Assembly: GCA_045807725.1 (NCBI GenBank)
Contig: JBJMGV010000027.1
Location: forward strand, 1 to 64,000
Direction: 5' to 3'
DNA: 64,000 bases
Source: DATENM01 sp045807725
GTDB taxonomy: Bacteria > Acidobacteriota > Blastocatellia > UBA7656
Positions 35,156 through 44,000 of this stretch are shown here, one piece after another. The notes beneath the pieces were generated by a model that worked only from the letters and a program-made list of their open reading frames with translations, was not told the origin of the DNA and did no database searches. Each line of letters opens with the position of its first letter. Position 1 is the stretch's first letter. The translations under genes were made by a program, and so were the position numbers.

Positions 35156-36337
35156 ATGCGCTTTGCATTGAACTTTGCACGCGAGATGGATAGACGGCTG
35201 GCGCACTGGCGCAGCCATAAGCGCACGGTGCTGGTCAATTCGCGCACGCCGATGAATTTCGCCATCGTCCGCCCGATCATCGAAGCGATGCGCGATGACC
35301 GGCGCGTGCAGTTCTATCTGACGGCGAGCGAGCAGCCCGACAGGCTACGCGAAATCTACGCCGAGGCCGACAGCGACGCGCGCTTGATCTCGCCGCGCCG
35401 CGCGGCGCTCAAACGATTCGATGCGTACCTGACGGCAGACGTGCTGTGGCCGCAACTGCCGCGCGGCACGCGACGCATTCTGATGTTTCACGGCGTCGCC
35501 GGCAAGTACGCCAACGTCTACGACTCGCCCGATGCTTCGATGCGCGACTGGGACCGCTTGTTCTTCATCAACGAGCAGCGCTTGCGGAACTTCATCAAGT
35601 CGGGCGCGATTGATGCTGATAGCCAGGCGGCGCAGCTCATCGGCTATCCGAAGCTCGATTGCCTCGTAGACGGCACGCTCACCCGCGCCGACATTCTCAC
35701 ATCGCTCGGCATCGACCCGTCGCGCCGCACAGTGCTCTACGCGCCGACTTGGTCGCCTTACTCGTCGCTGAACGCGATGGGCGAAGCGCTGGTAGAGAAG
35801 CTATGCGCCGCCGGTATGGCGGTGATCGTCAAGCTGCACGACCGCTCGTGTGATCCCGAATACATTCATTCCGGCGGCATCGATTGGCCGGCGCGGCTGC
35901 GGCCCATACTCGAAGCCGGTGGCGGTGTGCTTGCAGAGGCGAGCGACGCATCGCCTTATCTGGCGGCGGCGGACGTGCTCATCAGCGATCACAGCTCGGT
36001 GGGATTCGAGTACCTGTTGCTTGACCGCCCGCTCGTCCGCATCGAAATGCCGGAGCTAATCGCGGCCACTAACATCCATCCTGATTACGTCGCCTTGATG
36101 ATCGAAGCAGCGACCAGCGTGCACAACGTCGATGAAGCGGTTCGCGCCGTCAAAGGCGCGTTTGCCGATCCGGCCACTAAATCAATGGCGCGGCGCGCGG
36201 TCGCAAACAAGCTCTTTTACAAACCGGGCACGGCGACGGCGCGAGCCGTGCGCGCGCTCTACGAAGTGATCGAGCTGCAACCGCTCGCCGCGCCATCCGT
36301 CGTCGAACGACCGGAAGCCATTCGCGTTCAGAGTTGA
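35156..36337 (+). CDS. CDP-glycerol glycerophosphotransferase-like protein (TagB/TagF family)
   Basis: 393-aa protein matching the Glyphos_transf family, best known from teichoic-acid assembly. Marks are the HGVAGKYANVYDSP histidine region (about residue 120), IGYPKLDCLVDG, LYAPTWSPYSS and the C-terminal ISDHSSVGFEYLLLDRPLV. No membrane helix is seen; family members are usually peripheral at the inner membrane face. A ribosome site (GAGGGGAG) precedes the ATG. It likely transfers a phospho-alcohol from a CDP carrier to the glycan. Confidence 0.82.
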   Translation: MRFALNFAREMDRRLAHWRSHKRTVLVNSRTPMNFAIVRPIIEAMRDDRRVQFYLTASEQPDRLREIYAEADSDARLISPRRAALKRFDAYLTADVLWPQLPRGTRRILMFHGVAGKYANVYDSPDASMRDWDRLFFINEQRLRNFIKSGAIDADSQAAQLIGYPKLDCLVDGTLTRADILTSLGIDPSRRTVLYAPTWSPYSSLNAMGEALVEKLCAAGMAVIVKLHDRSCDPEYIHSGGIDWPARLRPILEAGGGVLAEASDASPYLAAADVLISDHSSVGFEYLLLDRPLVRIEMPELIAATNIHPDYVALMIEAATSVHNVDEAVRAVKGAFADPATKSMARRAVANKLFYKPGTATARAVRALYEVIELQPLAAPSVVERPEAIRVQS

Positions 36338-36343
36338 ACAGCT

Positions 36344-39300
36344 ATGTCGAAGCCTTATCAACAGGCAGATGTTTCACAGACCGTCGTCGCCGACGTGGTC
36401 GAAGAGGTCTACTCGCTGTCGCCTTTGCAGCAAGGCATGCTCTTCCATCACCTCTATGACAAAGCCTCCGGTATTGACACCGAGCAGATGGTCTACGCGA
36501 TCAACGATGGCCTTGACGTGGCGCTATTCAAGCGCGCCTGGGAGCGCGTCATTGACCGTCACGCGATCTTGCGAACGGGCTTTCGGTGGGAAGGACTCGA
36601 TGCGCCTGAGCAATGCGTTTACCGCGCGGCGAATCTGGAATGGGAGGAAGAAGACTGGCTGGCTTTGAGCGAGGCGGAACGACACGCGCGGCTGGATGAA
36701 TACCTGAAACGTGACCGCCAGCGCGGCTTTGAGTTGACCGAGCCGACGCTCAATCGTATGCGGCTGTTTCGTGAGAGCGATTCGCGCTACCAGTTCGTCT
36801 GGACATTTCATCACGCCATCATTGATGGCCGCACATTCGCCATTATCTTGAAAGAGGTCTTCGCGTACTATGACGCATTCAGTGAAGGACGCGACTTCGA
36901 CCTGCCTCTGCCGCGACCCTTCCGCGATCACGTCGAGTGGCTCAACCGTTTAGACTTGAGTCGCGCCGAGGCGTTCTGGCGCGAACGCTTGAGCGGCTTC
37001 ACCACGCCGACGCCGCTCGTGATGCGGCGCGCGGTTGCTGACCGCAATGCGACTGACCTCAAGTACACAGAGCAAGAGGTGAGGCTTTCGCGCTCCGCGA
37101 GCGACGCGCTGCGCGATTATGCAATGGCCAGTGGCCTTACGCTCAACACGTTGCTACAGGGCGCGTGGGCATTGCTGTTGAGCCGTTACAGCCGGACCGA
37201 CGACATCGTCTTCGGCGCGACGCGGGCGTGTCGCAAGACGAGCGTGCCCGGCGCTGAAGATATGGTCGGCCTGTTGATTAACACGCTGCCGATGCGCGTT
37301 CGCGTTGACGGCGGCGCAAACTTAACCGACTGGCTCAGGCAGATACGCCGTCAGCATCTCGCCTTGCGCGATTATGAGCAGACGCCACTCGCGCGCATCG
37401 AAGAGTGGAGCGAGACGCCGCGCGGGCGCTCGCTGTTCGACACGATTCTCGTGTTCGAGAACTACGAAATGAGCGCCTATCTTGAAACGCTCGGCGAGCG
37501 TTGGCGCGGGTGTGAGTTCGAGCTGCTGGAGCAGACCAATTACCCGCTCGCGCTTTCGGGCTGGGCCGGGCCTGAGTTGTTATTGAAGCTGGCTTATCAT
37601 CAACGCGACTTCGATGATGCAACAGTCAGTCGCATGCTCGGCCACCTGCGAACGCTGCTTGAGGCTATGCCGTCGCATTCGGCAGCGTCGCCCGCCCGTT
37701 TGCCGATGCTGCCCGCGCAAGAACGGGAGCAACTCATTCTCGAATGGAACCGCACACAGGCCGAATACCCGGCGCACCTCTGCGCTCACCAGTTGTTTGA
37801 AGCGCAAGCCGCGCGCACGCCTGATGCTATCGCTCTGCAAGCAGGCGATGAACGCGTGAGCTACGGTGAATTGAATGTGCGGGCCAATCAGCTTGCGCGC
37901 CACTTGCAGTCGCTCGGCGTCGAGCCTGAAGCGCGGGTCGGCATCGCGCTGAATCGTTCGCCTGAAATGATCGTGGCAATGCTGGCGACGTTGAAAGCCG
38001 GCGGCGCTTACGTGCCGCTCGATCCGGCGTATCCGCAAGAGCGGCTCGCGGCCATGCTCGATGACTCGCGCCCGGTCGCCGTCATCACTCAGCAAAGCTT
38101 GAGCGAACATTTGCCCGCGCTTGATTCGGAGATGGTCTTCGTTGACGAATGGTCAGCGATTGCGCGGCACGCCGACGCCAACCTGGATGTGAGCGTGACG
38201 GAACGTAATCTCGCTTACGTTATTTACACATCCGGGTCAACGGGCAAGCCGAAAGGTGTGATGATCGAACACGGCGCGCTGGTCAACTACGCGACTGGCG
38301 CAGCGATGAAGCACGAGATTGTGCCCGATGATCGCGTCTTGCAATTCGCTTCGATGAGCTTTGATGCGAGCATTGAAGAGATTTTTCCAACGCTCGCAGG
38401 CGGCGCGGCGCTGGTCTTGCGCACAGATGAGATGATCGCATCTTGCGCGGCCTTTCTCGCGCAGTGCCGAGATTGGCAGATCACCACAGCCGACTTGCCG
38501 ACAGCCTTCTGGCACGAACTGATCGCGCACTTGAATGCGAATGGCGCGGAGCTGCCCGCGTCGTTGCGCCTCGTGATTATTGGCGGCGAGCGCGCGCATC
38601 CCGACTTGCTGGCCGCGTGGCAACGCCAGGTCGGCGAGCGCGCGCGCTTGCTCAACACCTATGGCCCAACCGAAACAACCGTCGTGGCGACGGCGAGCGA
38701 CCTTACCCAATCATCGAGTGATCGAGCCGGCAACGAAGTCTCTATCGGCAAGCCGGTGGCGAACACGCAAGCGTACATCCTCGACGCGGAGCTTGAGCCT
38801 GTGCCCATCGATGGTATAGGCGAACTCTACATCGGCGGCGCGGGCGTGGCGCGCGGCTATTTGAATGACGCCGAGAAGACCGCCGCGAGGTTCATCCCGC
38901 ATCCGTTCGCAATCGAGCCGGGCGCTCGCCTCTACCAAACCGGCGACCTTGCGCGCTATCGGCCTGATGGACAGATCGAGTTCTGCGGACGCGCAGACGA
39001 TCAAGTCAAGGTCAACGGCTTTCGCATCGAGCTTGAAGAGATCGAAGCGGCTATCGCCACACACTCACAGGTGAGGCAGGCGGTCGTGCTGGCGCGCGAA
39101 GATGAGAAAGGCGTGAAGCGGCTGTTCGCTTACGTTGTCGGTGAAGGGAAGCCCACGATTGATTCGGCGGAGTTGGCCGCTGAGCTGCGCCGCTTTCTCA
39201 AAGGCAAGCTGCCACATTATATGATTCCTTCCGCGTTCGTCGCGCTCGACGCGTTGCCGCTCAGCGCCAATGGCAAGATCAACCGCAACGCGTTGCCCTC

Positions 39301-40492
39301 GCCCGAAACGACGCGACAGGAGATGGCCGGCGCTTACATCAAGCCGCGTGATCCGCTCGAATATCAGCTTGCGGCGATATGGGAAGAGTTGTTTGACATT
39401 GCGCCGATTGGCATCGCCGATAGCTTCTTCGACCTCGGCGGTCATTCGCTGTTAGCCGTGCGGATGATGGATCGCATCGGCCAGCAGCTTGGCAAGACGC
39501 TGCCGCTGGCGACGCTCTTTGCCGGCGCAACCATCGAGCATCTGGCGCAAGCGTTAGTCGATTCGGAAAAGCCCAACCATTCAGCGCCGGTCGTTGAGAT
39601 TCAGCGCGGCAATGGGCGGCTGCCATTCTTTTATCTGCACGGCGACTTTAATGGCGGCGGCCTCTACTGCCGCAGCCTGGCGCGGCATCTCGGCGACGAG
39701 CAGCCGTTTTATGCGCTGCAACCGCACGGACTGGAGGGCCAGCCCGCGCCATCAAGCATTGAAGCGATGGCCGAGTATCATTTGCGCTCGCTGCGCGAAG
39801 TGCAACCGTCGGGGCCTTATCTTTTGGGTGGCCATTGCAATGGCGGGTTGATCGCTTTCGAGATGGCGCGGCGACTCGAAGCCAGCGGCGAGCGCGTCGC
39901 GTTGCTGGCGCTGGTCTGCACGCCCGGACGCAATGCGCGCTTCCGCAACTTGCGTCGCTTGAGTGATGCGCTTGGCCAATTGCGCCGGCAGGCGATGGAC
40001 GAACGGCAATCTCAATTCGTCGCCTGGCGCGAGCGGGCCATTCGCCTTGAAGGACTGCGCGATTACTATGCCGGTCGCGTGCGCGGGATGTTGCGCGCTT
40101 CGATAAGCGAACAAGCATCGTTCATTCGTCGGCAGGCGAAGCAGAGCGCCGCTGCTTTTCTATCGGCCTTGCGCGAGCGGGCAACAACGCCGACTTCACA
40201 CAGTGCAGTCACGAGCGCGCCGACCGATGCGCGCAAGGCCGTGATGCGCGCTTACGAACAAGCGATAGCGGCATATGTGCCGGGCCGCTTTGGCGGTCGT
40301 GTGACGCTGCTGTGGCCGGAAGAGTTGGTGGCTGAGCTGACCGAGGACAACACCTGCGGATGGCGCAGAGCCGCCGCCGAGGTGGATACGCAGGTTGTGC
40401 CTGGCGGCCACCTGACGTGCATCACCGGATACGTGGGCCAGCTAGCGGCAGTGTTGAAGGGCCGCCTTGAACAGGCGCAGGCGATTGCTTGA
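36344..40492 (+). CDS. single-module non-ribosomal peptide synthetase (C-A-T-TE)
   Basis: 1382-aa complete module. The condensation domain (about 20-455) has HHAIIDG at residues 156-162. The adenylation domain (about 480-985) has TSGSTGKPKG at 629-638, NTYGPTETT and the catalytic-lysine motif NGKINR. The thiolation domain has its carrier serine at residue 1035 (LGGHSLL). The thioesterase (about 1100-1375) has GHCNG at its nucleophile elbow, so Cys1165 replaces the usual Ser; the likely catalytic His is in VPGGHLTCI. Aligning by eye to GrsA gives the specificity code DAEDIGTVVK; the acidic residues point to a basic substrate such as lysine or beta-lysine (low confidence). The gene starts 6 bp after the TagB/F-like gene and ends the operon. 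It may attach an amino acid to an acceptor supplied in trans. Confidence 0.92.
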   Translation: MSKPYQQADVSQTVVADVVEEVYSLSPLQQGMLFHHLYDKASGIDTEQMVYAINDGLDVALFKRAWERVIDRHAILRTGFRWEGLDAPEQCVYRAANLEWEEEDWLALSEAERHARLDEYLKRDRQRGFELTEPTLNRMRLFRESDSRYQFVWTFHHAIIDGRTFAIILKEVFAYYDAFSEGRDFDLPLPRPFRDHVEWLNRLDLSRAEAFWRERLSGFTTPTPLVMRRAVADRNATDLKYTEQEVRLSRSASDALRDYAMASGLTLNTLLQGAWALLLSRYSRTDDIVFGATRACRKTSVPGAEDMVGLLINTLPMRVRVDGGANLTDWLRQIRRQHLALRDYEQTPLARIEEWSETPRGRSLFDTILVFENYEMSAYLETLGERWRGCEFELLEQTNYPLALSGWAGPELLLKLAYHQRDFDDATVSRMLGHLRTLLEAMPSHSAASPARLPMLPAQEREQLILEWNRTQAEYPAHLCAHQLFEAQAARTPDAIALQAGDERVSYGELNVRANQLARHLQSLGVEPEARVGIALNRSPEMIVAMLATLKAGGAYVPLDPAYPQERLAAMLDDSRPVAVITQQSLSEHLPALDSEMVFVDEWSAIARHADANLDVSVTERNLAYVIYTSGSTGKPKGVMIEHGALVNYATGAAMKHEIVPDDRVLQFASMSFDASIEEIFPTLAGGAALVLRTDEMIASCAAFLAQCRDWQITTADLPTAFWHELIAHLNANGAELPASLRLVIIGGERAHPDLLAAWQRQVGERARLLNTYGPTETTVVATASDLTQSSSDRAGNEVSIGKPVANTQAYILDAELEPVPIDGIGELYIGGAGVARGYLNDAEKTAARFIPHPFAIEPGARLYQTGDLARYRPDGQIEFCGRADDQVKVNGFRIELEEIEAAIATHSQVRQAVVLAREDEKGVKRLFAYVVGEGKPTIDSAELAAELRRFLKGKLPHYMIPSAFVALDALPLSANGKINRNALPSPETTRQEMAGAYIKPRDPLEYQLAAIWEELFDIAPIGIADSFFDLGGHSLLAVRMMDRIGQQLGKTLPLATLFAGATIEHLAQALVDSEKPNHSAPVVEIQRGNGRLPFFYLHGDFNGGGLYCRSLARHLGDEQPFYALQPHGLEGQPAPSSIEAMAEYHLRSLREVQPSGPYLLGGHCNGGLIAFEMARRLEASGERVALLALVCTPGRNARFRNLRRLSDALGQLRRQAMDERQSQFVAWRERAIRLEGLRDYYAGRVRGMLRASISEQASFIRRQAKQSAAAFLSALRERATTPTSHSAVTSAPTDARKAVMRAYEQAIAAYVPGRFGGRVTLLWPEELVAELTEDNTCGWRRAAAEVDTQVVPGGHLTCITGYVGQLAAVLKGRLEQAQAIA

Positions 40493-41090
40493 TTGCGTCG
40501 CATTAGCTTACGGAGAATTGATGAATTGCAGAATCCATAGCCTTCGCCGTATTGGACTAACTGAGGCTCTGTTAATCAGGCTGTGTTTCGGAGTGCTGCC
40601 GCGATTATTACTAAATAATATCTTCCTTGATTGAATAATCGAGCGTTATGCGGTTGTTTGAGGAAAAGCTTTCACTAACATCTGTGAGAGCGCTGTACTT
40701 TTTTTCGCGGCTGTATGCTTCTCGACTTCTAGTCGCAGCGGCAATGAGGCGAGTAAAGATAATGAGAAGCCGGAGCATAACAACGAATCCGAATCCGTCT
40801 TCCGCTTTGTTTGCGAAGCTAGCGTGGCAATGCTGTCCGTTGCGCTTCGCGCGCCTTTCAACGAACACGCAGCTTTAACTGCTTAGACACGGCGCGGTGT
40901 CGCGCCTGCGCGCAGATCCTCTGAGTGGACGACAACCAAACTGAGCCTTGCACGGGAATGGAGGATCAGTCTCTGTGCCTGCGGCATACGATTCGCCTTT
41001 ATTGCGTCGGCCAGCCGCTCACTGGCTTAAAGCTGTACGGCGTGCCGGCACAGCAAAAATCATACTTGCGGAGTTAGAGGTAAAGCACCC
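40493..41090. other. 598-bp intergenic region
   Basis: Gap between the NRPS and the PLD-like gene, with a lower-GC patch at about 40590-40760. Overlapping short frames on both strands (about 40611-40878) look like chance frames over a non-coding sequence. No terminator with a clear U tract was found. A promoter for 41091 is expected near the 3' end but I cannot place it. Confidence 0.5.
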
Positions 41091-44000
41091 ATGCTGAAGA
41101 TCATACAACTCGCCTTCGCCGCCATTCTTCTATTTGCGGTCGCGCCGCTGGCCGCCGCGCAGGAACGCTTATGCGACACCTCGTTCGAGGACTGCCGCCA
41201 GCCGCTCTGGGATTTGATCGATCACGAGACGCAACGCATCGACGTTTCCTTCTGGTTCATACAGGATACATCCTTATCGAATAAACTGATCGCGCGCTTT
41301 CAGGCAGGCGTTCCCGTGCGCGTCCTCTGCGACCCGCGCGCCAGCGACACCTACGCGGGCAACCAGCAGATTCTCGATCAGCTCCGCGCCGCCGGCATCC
41401 CGATGCGCTACAAGGTCGCTGATTGCATTCAGCATATGAAATTCATGCTGTTCGTGGGACAGAACCGGCTGGAGTTCAGCGGCGCAAACTATGGCCCGTT
41501 CTTCTTCGTGCCGAACCAGCCTTATGTTGATTATATTGATGAAGCCATCTACTTCACCGACGACTCGGCCATCATCAACAGCTTCAAGACCAAGATGGAT
41601 GATATGTGGACGGACACGGTCGCGTATGGCAACTATGCCAACATCACAGGGCCGCTCACGCGCGTCTATCCGACGTATCCAATCAACTCGGAACTCAACT
41701 TTCCGCCGTCCTCCGATGGCTCGCAGGACTTCTACAATCGCACAGCGCAGGAGATGAACGGCGAGAGGCAGAAGATTGACATCATCATGTATCGCATCAC
41801 CAACGACCGCTACACCAACACGACGATTCAGGCGGTGCAGCGCGGCATCCCTGTGAGGCTGCTGACCGAACAGGATGAGTATCGCAATCGCAGCCGTCCG
41901 TGGGACTCCTACAACGTTGACTTGCTTTATAACGCCGGCGTGCAGATACGCCAGCGCGCCCATCAAGGACTCAATCACGAGAAGGTCGTGATTCTTTACG
42001 GCCAGGGTGAAACCATCTTCAGCTCGTCGAACTGGACAGGGCCATCGTCGAACTGCCAGGCCGAGAATAACTATTTCACCAGGAAGCCATACTTCCTGAC
42101 ATGGTTCACCAATCACTTCGAGCGCAAATGGAACTCGACCACAGAGACGCAGCCGTTTGTGCCGCAGCCACCCGATGATCCCACCTATCAGTCACCGGCG
42201 AATAACGCGACCGGCGTCGCCGCAACCAACACGCAGTTGTCGTGGGAAGGGCACGAGTACGCGCATAAATTCGACATCTATTTCGGCACCAGCTCGAATC
42301 CGCCGCTGATTGCTGCCGACCAGTTCATCGGCAGAGTCGATAATGGCAGTGTGCCTGAAACCTACACGCTGCCGACATTGCAGCCGGGTACGAAGTATTA
42401 CTGGAAGATCGTCAGCAAGACGATGGCGAATATGACGGCGACTGGCCCGATCTGGAGCTTCACGACCGCCGGCACGCCTCCGCCTGCTCCCGCGCCGACG
42501 GTGAGCGCCGTCAATCCGAACAGCGGCACGACCGCCGGTGGCACGTCGGTGACGATCACCGGCACGAATTTTGTAACCGGCGCTACTGTTAGCTTCGGCG
42601 GCACGGCGGCCACGAATGTGACGGTAAGCAACGCGACGACGATTACAGCAACAACGCCGGCGCACGTAGCAGGCGCGGTCAACGTGGTCGTGACCAACCC
42701 CGACAACCAGAGCGGCACGTTGGCGAATGGCTTCACCTATCAAGCGCCACCGCCCGGCCCTCCGCCTACGCTGACGGGCATCAATCCGAACACGGGGCCG
42801 ACCGCAGGCGGAACCAGTGTGACGTTGACGGGGACGAACTTCGTCAGCGGGGCGACCGTGAGAATAGGCGGGGCAGCGGCTACGAACGTGACGGTGAGCA
42901 ACGCGACGACGATGACCGCGAGGACGCCTGCGCACGCGGCGGGAGCCGCAGACGTGGTGGTGACGAACCCCGATGGGCAGAGCGCGACGCTGGCGGGCGG
43001 CTTCACTTATCAAGCGCCGCCGCCGGGCACGCTGCTTCAGGATGATTTCAGCGGTGCCAGCATTGACACGTCGAAGTGGATCGCCAACAACTTGTTCAGC
43101 GGTTTCGTTGACACGAATGTAGCGATAAGCCAGGCGAACCAGCAACTCAACATCGGCCCGCTGCCGCAAGGGTCGGCGGCCAGCGGCTCGCACTATCGCG
43201 GCGTCTATTCGGTCAACGCTTACAACTTCACGAATGCATATGCGCAGGTTGAAGTCGTGCAGGCCCCGGCATCGAATACGTCGGCTGATGCCGTGTTGAC
43301 CATCGGGCCGAATAGCAACAACTTCTATCGCATCCTCGTCGAAGGCGGCACGCTCAACATTCAGCAGCGCATCGGTGGCACGAAGGCGAACTTGCTCAGC
43401 ATCAATTACGACGCGGTCAACCATCGCTTCGTGCGCATACGCCACGACGCCAATACCGGCAATGTCATCTTCGAGGCAGCGCCGGGTAGCGGCGGCGTTC
43501 CTGGGACCTGGGCGACCGTCTTCAGCCAGAGTTGGAACACCGCGAGCATCCCGCTGACCGGCATCTTATTTGAGCTGAAGGCCGGAACCTGGACGACTGA
43601 AGCGAGCGCGCCGGGCACGGTCATCTTCGACAACTTCAAAGCGGCGACGCAAGGCTCAAGTCCCGGCCCTGCGCCGACTGTAACCAACGTTACTCCGAAC
43701 AGCGGCACGACCGCGGGCGGCACGAGCGTGACGATCACCGGCACGAACTTTGTAACCGGCGCTACGGTGGCGATAGGCGGATCAGCGGCGACCAATGTCG
43801 TAGTCAGCAACAGCACGACAATCACGGCGACGACGCCTGCACACGCGGCGGGCGCGGCGGACGTGACGGTGACGAACCCTGACAGTCAGAGCGGCACGCT
43901 TGCGGGCGGCTTCACTTACCAGACGCCGCCACCCGCGCCTGCGCCGACTGTAGGCAGCATTACACCGAATGCTGGTTCGACAGCGGGCGGCACATCGGTG

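Noticed and set aside
40611..40878. Overlapping short frames on both strands in the gap after the NRPS
   Set aside because: No ribosome site, no recognisable family, lower-GC sequence unlike neighbouring genes.
42192..43445. Long open frame (417 codons) on the minus strand across the IPT repeats
   Set aside because: It is the complement of a well-supported gene, shows arginine-rich low-complexity translation and exists because the repeats lack stops in that frame.
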